Assembly (NCBI RefSeq): GCF_026008495.1
Contig: NZ_BQUN01000057.1
Location: forward strand, 109,344-173,343
Direction: 5' to 3'
DNA from: Streptomyces sp. A012304
GTDB lineage: Bacteria > Actinomycetota > Actinomycetes > Streptomycetales > Streptomycetaceae
DNA: 64,000 nt
Part shown: positions 1 through 7,883 of the stretch, piece after piece
How the letters are laid out: every line of letters starts with the position of its first letter
Position numbering within the stretch: position 1 is the first letter of the stretch
The notes under the pieces: generated by a model
What the model was told of the DNA's origin: nothing
Seen by the model: only the letters and a program-made list of their open reading frames with translations
The model's database searches: none
Program-made: the position numbers and the translations under genes

Positions 1-590
1 CGATCGGCTGGCTGACCGGGGAAGTACGTGAACTCATCGGGAGAGTCTTTCGCACCGGGGCGTGCCGCCGTGCGACGGGTCGGCTGCTCGGGCAGGATTC
101 CTGCACCGCTGCCGGGAACGGGAACCGCCTGCCAGGCCCCGATCGACCAAGTCACTGCCGCCGCATCGGCCGCACGCCGACGGCAACTCAGACGCCCGAA
201 CCGCTGCCGAGGAGCCTGAGAACGGAGTGGTCAACCGCTGCTCCCCCCTGGGCCTGCCGCAGCGAGGGCCAGCCTGTACAGGACGGCTTCAGGCCGGCCT
301 CGTGAGCCGCATCAGGAGACGCTGGACTTTGCGACAGCAAACGGATGTGTCGTGGTTGATCGCACCAAGTCCCTGGGGCGCGTGTTGCGCATCGGCCGTA
401 TAACGCGTGCCGTCGCGTGTCTTCGCTTCGGGTGGCTCCCAAGAGGACAACCTAGTGCAACGGCGCCCGCGCCGGCGCTGGAACCCACCTGCTCGCAAGC
501 CCCGCCAGGCCGCACCCGCGAGGCTTCTCATCGAGTGCCGCTCTCACAGACGCCCCTATAACGAGGGGCGCTGGACGCCGTCCTGACCTG
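1..590. other. No supported gene; open frame and hairpin
   Basis: I see no recognisable gene here. On the plus strand a frame is open from the window edge (base 3) to a stop near 302, beginning IGWLTGEVRELIGRVF. It could be the 3' end of a gene starting outside the window, but I do not recognise it and its later part has the low-complexity look of an untranslated frame. A short hairpin with a 7-bp stem (CGCCCCT/AGGGGCG, 551-570) lies just past the end of the transposase remnant and could be a terminator. Confidence 0.4.
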
Positions 591-783
591 AAGACCTCTC
601 GGGCGGCATATCGCTTGAGGCATCGGATGATCTCACGACGGGTCTTGCCCTCCTGGGTTCGGCGTTCGTAGTACGCCTGGGTGCGTGGGTCGTGGCGCAG
701 CCGGGTGAACACGACGCGGTGCAGGGCGGCGTTCGCCTGCCGGTCGCCGCCGTAGTTGAGCCGGCGCGTGCTCCGCCGGCCAG
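591..783 (-). mobile_element. IS110-family transposase, C-terminal remnant
   Basis: Only about 60 codons remain. They read GGDRQANAALHRVVFTRL, then RHDPRTQAYYERRTQEGKT, then REIIRCLKRYAAREVF. This is the conserved C-terminal part of the IS116/IS110/IS902 transposase domain, in which the GDRQANAAL block and a YYxRR(x)xEGKT(x)xE block are typical. The N-terminal DEDD RuvC-like domain is absent. The upstream end abuts the AztD-like remnant at about 770-783, so the element is a dead fragment left by deletion or recombination. No inverted repeats can be assigned (IS110 elements usually lack them). Confidence 0.8.
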
Positions 784-1180
784 ACGAATGCCCTTGAGGT
801 CGGCGGGGTGGAAGACGTTGACCTCGCCGGTGCCGTCGGTGAACAGGACCGTCTTGCCGGCGTGCTGGACGACGTGGCCGGGCTTGGCGCCCTTGTACTC
901 GATGCCGGTGAAGGTCTGCTCGGTGGCGTTCAGGAGGCGGAAGCCGGCGTCGGTGGAGACGATGACGTGGGAGTCGTCGCCGGCGGGGTTGAGGCGGTTG
1001 AAGCCGGGCAGTTCGATCGTGTTGGCCGGCTTCAGGGTTCGCCGTCCAGGACGTACAGCCGCCGTCGAAGGTGGCGACCAGCGGGTCCTTGACCGCTACG
1101 GCCTTGGTGTTCGGCGCGTTCTTGGCCTTCGTGTCGGAGGAGGAGGTGTCCTCTCCTCCGCAGGCGGTCAGAACACATGT
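770..1180 (-). pseudogene. AztD-like zinc metallochaperone remnant, frameshifted
   Basis: Reading leftward from about 1180, one frame gives a lipoprotein-like start (LTACGGEDTSSSDTKAK) followed by DPLVATFDGG. A shift then gives LYVLDGEP, and a further shift gives LKPANTIELPGFNRLNPAGD, VSTDAGFRLLNATEQTFTG and GKTVLFTDGTGEVNVFHPAD. Together they match the start of the beta-propeller zinc metallochaperone AztD, a secreted partner of the AztABC zinc importer. At least two frameshifts are present and everything after about 130 residues is lost where the IS110 fragment begins. The family call rests on memory of the motif order; the pseudogene state is directly visible. Confidence 0.65.
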
Positions 1181-1400
1181 ACCAGGGGGCGCCGGTGCGT
1201 GCCGACACGACCATGCGGTGGGCATGGAGGCGACCGGGCCGAACATCGCGGACGGGTCGCACAGGACGGAGGGTTCACAGAAGTGGCCCCCGCTATGGAG
1301 GCAGCCTTGCCCTGATGCCCAGCGTTCGCGCCGGCACCGCCGGGCCTGGTCACGCAGGCGAGCGCGCCGCGACGGACTGACCCTGGCGCCACCCGGGTAG

Positions 1401-1414
1401 CTAGTTGCAACTAG
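1401..1414. promoter_or_regulatory. Perfect 14-bp palindrome, operator-like
   Basis: CTAGTTGCAACTAG is a perfect palindrome, followed at once by a second GATGCAAC half-match. The stretch is much richer in A and T than its surroundings, as expected of a promoter/operator. It lies upstream of the AztD-like remnant (minus strand) and of the ABC ATPase fragment (plus strand). GTTGCAAC cores occur in operators of MarR-like and other dimeric regulators. Which regulator would bind is unknown. Confidence 0.35.
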
Positions 1415-1461
1415 GATGCAACAACGCTCAATCAGCAATAACGGTGTGAGGTCCATGACGC

Positions 1462-1521
1462 TCCACCCACGACCTCACGGCCGCCGAACGCATCGCCGAC
1501 CGGGTGGCCGTGATGTACGGT
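1462..1521 (+). pseudogene. ABC transporter ATPase fragment (Dpp/Opp/Nik type)
   Basis: About 20 codons read STHDLTAAERIADRVAVMYG. This is the H-loop region of peptide/nickel ABC transporter ATPases of the DppD/NikD group, where the usual form is (I/L)(S/T)HDL followed by AxxIADRVAVMYxG. The sequence before and after it does not continue the domain in any frame. It is a short relic, consistent with the 0.6-1.7 kb stretch being a patchwork of gene fragments. Confidence 0.5.
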
Positions 1522-1693
1522 CCGGGCGAGGGTGCGTTCGTCGACGGTGGTCAGGTCCAGGTCGCCGAGGCGGGCCTCGCCGGCTGCTTGGGCGAGACGT
1601 CGTCCCAGTGGAGTGTGCGGTCGCACCAGCGGTCCAGGAGCACCTGGTTGAGCAGGCTGAGCAGGCCGACGCTCAGCACCATGTACAGGTCCG

Positions 1694-3880
1694 TCAGCGC
1701 ACGCGTGTCTCCTCGAGCGGGGTGGCCCGCAAGGGCCCGGCCTCGGCAGGCAGATGGGGTGTGTGGTTGACCAGGCGGGCGGAATTGCCGACAACAGCGA
1801 TGCTGCTGGTGTTGTGCAGCAGGGCGGCGGCGACAGGGTTGAGGGAGCCGCCCGCGCTGGCAAGGAGGCCGGCGAGGTTGACGCCGATGGCGAGGCCGTA
1901 GTTCTGCCGTACGACGCGCAAGGTGTGGCGGCTGAGTTCGACGACGGCAGCGACCTGGCGGAGGTCGTTGCCGGCGAGGGCGATGTCGGCGGTCTCCAGG
2001 GCGACGTGGGAGGAGTGCTCGCCCATGGCGATGCCGACGTCGGCCAGCGCAAGGGCGGGGGCGTCGTTGGTGCCGTCGCCGACCATGGCCACCATGTGGC
2101 CTTCCTCCTGGAGGTCCCGGATCAACTGGAGCTTGGCTTCGGGCAGGGCGTGGGCGTGGACCTCGGCGATGTCCAGGGCGTCGGCGACGACTTGGGCGGT
2201 TTCAGGGGCGTCGCCGGTCAGCAGGATGATGCGCTGGACGCCGAGGTCGCGTAGTTGCTGGATGACCGTGCCGGCTCCGGCGCGCACTGCATCGGAGACG
2301 CCGAGCATGCCGATGAGGTCCTCGTCGTGTGCGAGGCAGATGACGGTCTCGCCCTGGCGGCGCAGTTGTTCGGTCCATTCCTGGGCCACCGGGGTAAGTT
2401 CGAGTCCGTGCCGGCGTAGCAGGGCGGGGCTGCCGACCAGGAGGCGGGTGCCGTCGAGTTCGGCGCGCATGCCCATGCCGAGGACGACCTCGCATGCCTG
2501 GTGGATGGGGATGTGGAGGTGCTGTTCCTCGGTGCGGGTGACGATGGCCTGGGCCAGGGGGTGGCGGGCGTGCAGTTCGCCGGAGGCGGCCAGGCTGAGG
2601 ACGTCGTCGGCGGTGTAGTCGCCGTGGAGCGCGACGACGCTGGTGACGAGCGGGCGGCCGAAGGTGAGTGTGCCGGTCTTGTCGAAGACGACGGCGGTGA
2701 CCCGGCCCACGCCCTCCAGGTGGGTGCCGCCCTTGATCAGGGTGCCGTGGCGTGCGCCGTTGCCGATGGCCGCGCTGATGGCGGTGGGTGTGGCCAGGCC
2801 GGCTGCGCACGGGCAGGCGACCAGCAGCATCGTCATCGCACGCCGGGCGTCCCGGGTGAGTACGTACGTGCCGGTCGCCAGGGCGAGTGATACGGGGACG
2901 AAGCGCCGGGTGAAGCGGGTGGCGACGGTCTGGATCGGGGCGCGGTCGGCCTGGGCTTCCTCGACGCGGCTGATGATCCTTCCGACGGTGGTGTCGCTGC
3001 CGACCGAGGTGGCGCGGACGGTGAGGGAGCCGGAGGTGACGATGGTGCCGGCGTACACGTCGGAGCCGTCCCGGGTGTAGACGGGGAGGGCCTCGCCAGT
3101 GATCGCGGCCTGGTCGACCAGTGCTTCGCCCGACAGGACGGTCCCGTCGACGGGGATCTTGTGGTGCTCGTAGACGGCGACCACGTCTCCCGGTGTGACG
3201 TCGTCGAGGGCTACTTCGACTTCGACGCCGTCGCGGACGAGCCAGACCCGGTCCTCGCCGATGCTGAGCAGTTCCTCGATGGCGCGGCGGGTGCGGCGCA
3301 GTGTGATCGTCTGGAGGAACTCGCCGATGTTGAGCAGCCACAGCACCGTGAGGGCGACCACGTTCTCGCGCAGGAGCAGGGAGATGACCGTCGCGGCGGT
3401 GACGAGCGTGTCCGTGCCCGGGTGCTGACGGCCCGTCACGGTGCGTAGTGCACCGCGGAAGAACGGCAGCCCGCTGAAGATCGTGACGGCGCCGAGGAAG
3501 CCGAAACGGCCGCCGGTGACCCAGGGTGGTCGGCGCAACACCAGACGGTGCACTGCCACCACGGCGAGCACGGCCCCGCCCACGATCAGCCGGGCCAGCT
3601 CGCCGGTGGAGGAGTCGGGCACGGAGCGGGTTCGCTTCTCCGGTACGGAGGGCGGCGGTGCCTCTTCCAGCGCGTCGACCAGCCGGTCGACGTCCAGTTG
3701 GTCGGACTTGACCCAGATGACGACGCTTCCCGTACGGGGGAAGATCCGCAGGGCGCGGAAGCCCGGCAGGTCGGCGAGCCGGTCGTCGACCAGTCCCGCG
3801 CAGCCCGGTCGTGCCTTCAGCCACGGGACGATCAGCCGCGCGCGGCCCGCGGCGGCGGAACGGACCAGGACCTCAGCCAT
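1694..3880 (-). CDS. ctpC: CtpC-type heavy-metal P1B ATPase
   Basis: This 728-residue P-type ATPase exports a divalent metal; the mycobacterial CtpC family handles Zn/Mn. Residues 1-75 form a degenerate N-terminal HMA-like region without CxxC. The transmembrane metal site is [17 protein letters not shown] at about 350-365, and the run GNGARHGTLIKGGTHLE after it is typical of CtpC. Also present are TGEALP (actuator), DKTGTLT near 397, an HP motif (HARHPLAQA) and GDGTNDAPAL. The start at 3880 lies two bases after the stop of the DUF1490 gene, so the two are co-transcribed, as in the mycobacterial pacL1-ctpC pair. Substrate is inferred from family and context. Remnants of zinc-uptake genes flank it on both sides. 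Confidence 0.88.
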   Translation of the reverse strand: MAEVLVRSAAAGRARLIVPWLKARPGCAGLVDDRLADLPGFRALRIFPRTGSVVIWVKSDQLDVDRLVDALEEAPPPSVPEKRTRSVPDSSTGELARLIVGGAVLAVVAVHRLVLRRPPWVTGGRFGFLGAVTIFSGLPFFRGALRTVTGRQHPGTDTLVTAATVISLLLRENVVALTVLWLLNIGEFLQTITLRRTRRAIEELLSIGEDRVWLVRDGVEVEVALDDVTPGDVVAVYEHHKIPVDGTVLSGEALVDQAAITGEALPVYTRDGSDVYAGTIVTSGSLTVRATSVGSDTTVGRIISRVEEAQADRAPIQTVATRFTRRFVPVSLALATGTYVLTRDARRAMTMLLVACPCAAGLATPTAISAAIGNGARHGTLIKGGTHLEGVGRVTAVVFDKTGTLTFGRPLVTSVVALHGDYTADDVLSLAASGELHARHPLAQAIVTRTEEQHLHIPIHQACEVVLGMGMRAELDGTRLLVGSPALLRRHGLELTPVAQEWTEQLRRQGETVICLAHDEDLIGMLGVSDAVRAGAGTVIQQLRDLGVQRIILLTGDAPETAQVVADALDIAEVHAHALPEAKLQLIRDLQEEGHMVAMVGDGTNDAPALALADVGIAMGEHSSHVALETADIALAGNDLRQVAAVVELSRHTLRVVRQNYGLAIGVNLAGLLASAGGSLNPVAAALLHNTSSIAVVGNSARLVNHTPHLPAEAGPLRATPLEETRVR

Positions 3881-3882
3881 GA

Positions 3883-4194
3883 TCAGTGCTCGTGGTCGTG
3901 CTCGTGGCCGTCGAAGTCGACCGCGGACGGGGGCGGTGCCTCCTCACCCAGCGAGGAGCGGGCCTCCGCCATCATGTCCCCCGCCTTGAGCCGGGCTTCC
4001 TCCGCGGCGGACCCGAGCCACCGGGCGGCCACGATCCCTCCGGCGAGGCCGCCGACCATCGCCTTGCGCGCCGCCGGTTTGGCTTTGGGAGCGGCCTTGG
4101 ACGCGCCTCGCACGAGAGCTGCTCCGACAAGCCCGGAGACGGCGTAATGCGTGAGCCGGCCCATGGCGGCACCGGCGAAAGCTGCAGGATGCAT
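3883..4194 (-). CDS. DUF1490 protein, PacL-like partner of CtpC
   Basis: The 103-residue product begins MHPAAFAGAAMGRLTHYAVS, carries a Gly/Ala-rich membrane-like N-terminal half (GLVGAALVRGA, VGGLAGGIVAARWLGS), then a charged helix and a metal-binding end VDFDGHEHDHEH. DUF1490 proteins such as mycobacterial PacL1 sit beside P1B ATPases; they form membrane scaffolds with a C-terminal acidic/His motif that binds zinc and stabilises the pump. The order DUF1490 then CtpC is the same here. The start at 4194 is chosen because GGAG stands six bases upstream. No promoter was assigned with confidence. Confidence 0.85.
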   Translation of the reverse strand: MHPAAFAGAAMGRLTHYAVSGLVGAALVRGASKAAPKAKPAARKAMVGGLAGGIVAARWLGSAAEEARLKAGDMMAEARSSLGEEAPPPSAVDFDGHEHDHEH

Positions 4195-4240
4195 GACGAT
4201 CTCCGTAACTGCATGCCCTGTAGCGGGCCGTACGGCTATC

Positions 4241-5052
4241 TCAATTGTGCGCCTTCAGATACTCATGTCGCATCATGCGCGAGCGACGGGCCTGCCCGAC
4301 ACGGCGAGGAGGACGGCGTATCACGACGGCCATGGCGTAGACGGCGATGGCGGTCGAGACGACGGCGAAGCTCGGCGGAAGGGCCGGCACCGCGTAACTG
4401 AGGGCAAGGCCCGCCCGCATCTCCCCCACCGCCAGGCCGACGGCCAGGGCCGGCCCCCGGTACAGCCTGCTCGTCAGACGCCGGGCAGCGCCGACGGGCG
4501 CGGCCAGCAGGCCCAGCAGCAGCGCGCCGACCACCTGAGCGGCCTCGGCCGCGCAGGCGCCCGCCAGCGCGAGGAACGGCGAACAGCAGCGGCCGGGCCG
4601 GCAGCAGCATCGCCGGACAGATGCCTGCGGCCACCCACGCCGCCAGCCGGGCGCGGGCCGAGGACAGGCCGAAGACGGAGCCGAAGAGGACCTCGACGCC
4701 GGCGCCGCTGTCGGCGGTGCTGCGTGTGGTGGTACAGAGGGTGAGGAAGAAAACGCCCAGGTCCAGCACCCATGAGAAGACGCTCCCGATGGCCACGTCG
4801 TCGGCACGGCCCCGCCGCCCGAGGGCGGGCGCGCAGTGGCACGCCGCGCCCGGCGGCGACCTCCGGGTCCACGGAAGCGAACAGCAGCGGCCGGCCCATC
4901 ACGGCCAGCGCCGCCAGAACGACTGCGGCCACGATCACCAGCAGGACCACCTGGCCACGCGTGATGCCGAGGAACCGTCCGAACGGCAGCTCGGGTCGAG
5001 GGCGCTGTGCATCCGCCGTTCCCCCCATATTCGTAATGGGATCCATTTTCAT
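4241..5052 (-). pseudogene. Broken metal ABC transporter permease (AztB/ZnuB-like)
   Basis: Reading leftward, three frames must be joined. First comes FGRFLGITRGQVVLLVIVAA and MGRPLLFASVDPEVAAGRGV. A second frame gives MAIGSVFSWVLDLGVFFLTL and GVEVLFGSVFGLSSARARL. A third gives AAEAAQVVGALLLGLLAAPV, LAVGLAVGEMRAGLALSYAV and PALPPSFAVVSTAIAVYAM. These are hallmark pieces of zinc/manganese ABC permeases (DPEVAAARGV and the GALLLLGLLAAPA helix). The DPEVAA block precedes a segment that normally comes before it, so there is rearrangement as well as frameshifting. With the AztD remnant it suggests a decayed AztABCD zinc importer around the CtpC pair. Confidence 0.7.
5036..5052. promoter_or_regulatory. 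Candidate Zur box before rpmF and the COG0523 gene
   Basis: The 17-mer ATGGGATCCATTTTCAT reads ATGAAAATGGATCCCAT on the other strand. Its ATGAAAATG half is the standard actinobacterial Zur half-site (full palindrome ATGAAAATGATTTTCAT) and the other half retains CAT at the right distance. It stands about 36 bp upstream of the rpmF start. The genes behind it, a cysteine-free L32 and a COG0523 GTPase, are classic Zur-repressed zinc-starvation genes, which supports the call. The match is judged by eye. Confidence 0.6.
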
Positions 5053-5087
5053 GTAGCGTCCTTCTCGCACACCCGAGAAGGAGAACC

Positions 5088-5258
5088 ATGGCCGTCCCCA
5101 AGCGGAAGATGTCCCGCAGCAACACCCGGCACCGCCGTGCCCAGTGGAAGGCCGCCACGCCGACGCTGGTGCCGGTCACGGTCGACGGTGTGCGTCACCT
5201 TGTACCGCAGAACCTGGTCAGGGCCTACGAGCGCGGGCTGCTGCGCCCCCAAGGCTGA
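5088..5258 (+). CDS. rpmF: 50S ribosomal protein L32, zinc-independent paralogue
   Basis: This is a 56-residue protein beginning [20 protein letters not shown] and containing VPNxLxxxYxRG-like sequence near the end ([14 protein letters not shown]). These are the signature ends of bacterial L32. No cysteine is present, so it lacks the zinc ribbon of the C+ form and belongs to the C- type used when zinc is scarce. GAAGGAGA precedes the ATG by a few bases. It lies behind the candidate Zur box and is followed 11 bases later by the COG0523 GTPase, the usual arrangement of a Zur-regulated operon in Streptomyces. Expression would spare zinc by replacing zinc-bound L32 in ribosomes. Confidence 0.93.
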   Translation: MAVPKRKMSRSNTRHRRAQWKAATPTLVPVTVDGVRHLVPQNLVRAYERGLLRPQG

Positions 5259-5269
5259 GAGGGAAAGGC

Positions 5270-6451
5270 ATGGCGCACGACCGACTGCCGGTCACCGTTC
5301 TGTCCGGCTTCCTCGGCGCGGGAAAGACCACGCTGCTCAATCACGTGCTCGGCAACCGTGAAGGACTGCGCGTCGCGGTCATCGTCAACGACATGAGCGA
5401 GGTCAACATCGACGCGGCGCTCGTGCGCGGCGGCGAGGCCGCGCTGTCGCGCACCGAGGAGCGCCTGGTCGAGATGACCAATGGGTGCATCTGCTGCACG
5501 CTCCGCGACGACCTGCTGGTGGAGGTGGACCGGCTGGCCCGGGAAGGGCGGTTCGACTACCTCCTCATCGAGTCCAGTGGCATTTCCGAGCCCATGCCGG
5601 TCGCGGCCACCTTCGCCTTCGCCCGCGACGACGGCGCCACCCTCGGCGATCTCGCCCGTCTGGACACCATGGTCACGGTCGTCGACGCCGCCAACTTCCT
5701 GCCTGAACTGGCAAGCGGCGACGAACTCGTCGAGCGCGGCCTCGACCAGTACGAGGACGACGAGCGCACCGTCAGCGACCTGTTGATGGACCAGATCGAG
5801 TTCGCCGACGTCATCGTGCTCAACAAGCTCGACCTGGTCGACGACGCCGACGCCGAGCGGCTGCGGGCGACGCTCACCCGCCTCAACCCGGCGGCCCGGA
5901 TCGTGCCCGCCGTGCACGGACACGTGGAACTCAAGGACGTACTCGGCACCCGGCTGTTCGACCTGGAGCGCGCCCAGCAGGCCCCCGGCTGGGTCATGGA
6001 GCTCAATGGCGACCACGTCCCGGAGACCGAGGAGTACGGCATCTCCTCCACTGTCTTCCGCTCCGAACTGCCCTTCCACCCGGGGCGTTTGTGGCGGTTC
6101 GTGACTGCGGAGATGGACAGCGGCGCCTACGGGCACATCCTGCGCTCCAAGGGCTTCTTCACCCTGGCCAGCCGCCCGCACGTCACGGGGCTGTGGTCGC
6201 AGGCCGGCTCCGTCGCCCGCTTCGAGCCCTCCGCCGCCCACGACACCGACAGCCCGGTACGGCAGGAACTGGTCTTCATCGGCACGCACCTGCACACCGA
6301 GGCGCTCCACTCCGCACTCACCGACTGTCTGATGGCGGACGGCGAGAGCCTGCCGACCGACGATCCGTTCCCCGCCTGGGACACCTACGGCATCGACGAT
6401 ACGTGCGACCACGAGCATCCCGAACACCCCGAACTCGTGGCGCGGCCCTGA
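5270..6451 (+). CDS. COG0523 (G3E) GTPase, zinc-starvation metallochaperone
   Basis: The 393-residue product has a P-loop [15 protein letters not shown] at residues 11-25. The metal-binding CxCC motif of the family lies at about 74-78 ([13 protein letters not shown]), the base-recognition motif LNKLD near 183, and a C-terminal CobW_C domain follows. It ends in a histidine-rich tail ([10 protein letters not shown]). These proteins use GTP hydrolysis to deliver metal, usually Zn, to client proteins (YciC/ZigA/ZNG1 group). The upstream Zur-like site and rpmF neighbour favour a zinc role over cobalamin or nitrile hydratase maturation. ATG at 5270 follows GGGAAAGG. A strong hairpin terminator follows the stop. 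Confidence 0.92.
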   Translation: MAHDRLPVTVLSGFLGAGKTTLLNHVLGNREGLRVAVIVNDMSEVNIDAALVRGGEAALSRTEERLVEMTNGCICCTLRDDLLVEVDRLAREGRFDYLLIESSGISEPMPVAATFAFARDDGATLGDLARLDTMVTVVDAANFLPELASGDELVERGLDQYEDDERTVSDLLMDQIEFADVIVLNKLDLVDDADAERLRATLTRLNPAARIVPAVHGHVELKDVLGTRLFDLERAQQAPGWVMELNGDHVPETEEYGISSTVFRSELPFHPGRLWRFVTAEMDSGAYGHILRSKGFFTLASRPHVTGLWSQAGSVARFEPSAAHDTDSPVRQELVFIGTHLHTEALHSALTDCLMADGESLPTDDPFPAWDTYGIDDTCDHEHPEHPELVARP

Positions 6452-6455
6452 GACT

Positions 6456-6496
6456 CCGGGCGGGCGGTGGTCGCAGCCACGGCACCGCCCGCCCGG
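6456..6496 (+). terminator. Intrinsic terminator-like hairpin
   Basis: A perfect 14-bp stem (CCGGGCGGGCGGTG and its complement) with a 13-base loop begins five bases after the COG0523 stop. There is no clear T-run, as is common in Streptomyces. It separates the zinc-starvation operon from the methyltransferase gene. Confidence 0.75.
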
Positions 6497-6535
6497 TACA
6501 TCCCGTACACACGAGGACCGAATCGGGAGGCTGGT

Positions 6536-7381
6536 ATGACGGAGCACGGTGTACGCCTGGGCACGGTCCAGGAAACCCTGCTGATCCCCCTGTACGGGCG
6601 CGCGGTGGACAACCGGAAGCCCGACGCCGTCCTGCGCGACGCGCGGGCCGAGGAGATCGTCGCCTCCATCGACTACGACTTCGCCCGCTTCGACAACCTG
6701 CCGAGCCTGACCGGCGCGGTGCTGCGCACCAGCCTGTTCGACCGGTGGGTCGCGGACTTCCTCGCCGCCCACCCCACCTGCACGGTCGTCGAGATCGGAG
6801 CCGGGCTCAACACACGGTACGAGCGCCTCGACACCGGCCGCACGCGCTGGTTCGACCTCGACCTGCCCGACGTGATCGACCTGCGCCGCTCCTTCTTCAC
6901 CGACACTCCCCACCGGATGACGATCGCCGCTTCGGTGACGGACGCGGCCTGGGTCGACACCGTGACCTCGCAGGCCGACGGCCCTTACTTCCTCGCCGCC
7001 GAAGCCGTCCTGCCCTATCTGGTCGAAACAGATGTACGCCAGGTCCTCGGGCTCCTCGCCGACCGCTTCCCCGGCTCCCTGCTGGCCCTGGACACCGCCG
7101 GCCCCGGCATCGTCACCACCCAGGACCAGCACGACGCGCTGAGCAAGGTGGACGCGCGGATGCAGTGGTCCTGCACCGGCCCGACCGAGCTCGCCGAGTG
7201 GCTGCCGGGGCTGACGGTACTCGCCTCACACACCCTCAGCAGCCTCCCGCGGCCGATGCACGACACGCTGTCCGCCTCGCTCCAGGAGATGCTCGCCGGG
7301 CTCGCCCGACAGCGGCTGCCGCAGGTAGAGGAGTACCGGCTCAACCTCGTACAGCTGCCCGGGGCGCCCGACGGGCGGTGA
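6536..7381 (+). CDS. Class I SAM-dependent methyltransferase (COG3315, LCMT/PPM1-like)
   Basis: The 281-residue protein has the SAM-binding motif VVEIGAGLNTRYERL, followed by RTRWFDLDLPDVIDLR. This is the arrangement of the leucine carboxyl methyltransferase-like group that Streptomyces genomes label as polyketide-type O-methyltransferases. The N-terminal GTVQETLLIPLYGRAVDNRK block is also typical of the group. The start at 6536 is chosen because GGGAGG lies six bases upstream; an upstream in-frame extension would run through the terminator. Its substrate is unknown. It stands alone between the zinc operon terminator and a pseudogene on the other strand. Confidence 0.85.
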   Translation: MTEHGVRLGTVQETLLIPLYGRAVDNRKPDAVLRDARAEEIVASIDYDFARFDNLPSLTGAVLRTSLFDRWVADFLAAHPTCTVVEIGAGLNTRYERLDTGRTRWFDLDLPDVIDLRRSFFTDTPHRMTIAASVTDAAWVDTVTSQADGPYFLAAEAVLPYLVETDVRQVLGLLADRFPGSLLALDTAGPGIVTTQDQHDALSKVDARMQWSCTGPTELAEWLPGLTVLASHTLSSLPRPMHDTLSASLQEMLAGLARQRLPQVEEYRLNLVQLPGAPDGR

Positions 7382-7392
7382 CGACTGCAGGG

Positions 7393-7660
7393 TCACCCGG
7401 GCTCGACGCCGCCGAGGAGCGGGTCCGGAAACTCCCTCCAGCCATCCCGGCCGAGCGCCAGCTCGGCGTCGGTGAGAAGCGCCGCGTCCAGTGCGCAGCG
7501 GACCGCCATTCCTCCAGACCGACGCCGGTCAGGACGAGCTCGTTACGGCGTTCGCCGTAGTGGTCGTGCCAAACCCCAGGCCGATCACCACGGCGTCGGG
7601 CACACCGAGCCGCCGACGCGGCTCGTCCGGCAGCCCGGTGGCGGTCGATGGCTTGCTCAT
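7393..7660 (-). pseudogene. Chimeric relic: APC permease start fused to COG0523 tail
   Basis: The frame from 7660 reads MSKPSTATGLPDEPRRRLGV then PDAVVIGLG, the standard N-terminus of Streptomyces APC-family amino-acid permeases (normally followed by SMIGAGIFAALAP). At about 7570 it stops matching, and another frame gives WHDHYGERRNELVLTGVGLE. A further shift near 7507 gives ALDAALLTDAELALGRDGWR and EFPDPLLGGVEPG. These are the C-terminal end of a COG0523 GTPase, a family also present intact at 5270. The simplest reading is a deletion that joined a permease start to the end of a second COG0523 gene, followed by frameshift. Confidence 0.7.
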
Positions 7661-7883
7661 GACCCACTCCCTCGGCGGTACACCCGCACACACGTTCTCA
7701 GCTCCGATATCGGGTCACGACATATGAGGCCGGGACGCCCGTTCGTTCCTGTCAGGGGCTTGCCCTGGGTGCACATCCGTCGTTCTTCGCCACAGCATCA
7801 CCCGGACTCCCGCTGTTCACCCGGGCTTCTCACACTCTGCACGTCCCCAGCACGTATGCCCTTGCCCTTCGCGGGAGTTGAAC

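Noticed and set aside
1432..1693. Continuation of the CtpC ATPase or a membrane protein in a shifted minus frame
   Set aside because: The ATPase already ends with a complete last span and a normal tail at 1694. The shifted frame shows only a short hydrophobic stretch (LSVGLLSLLNQVLL) that I could not assign.
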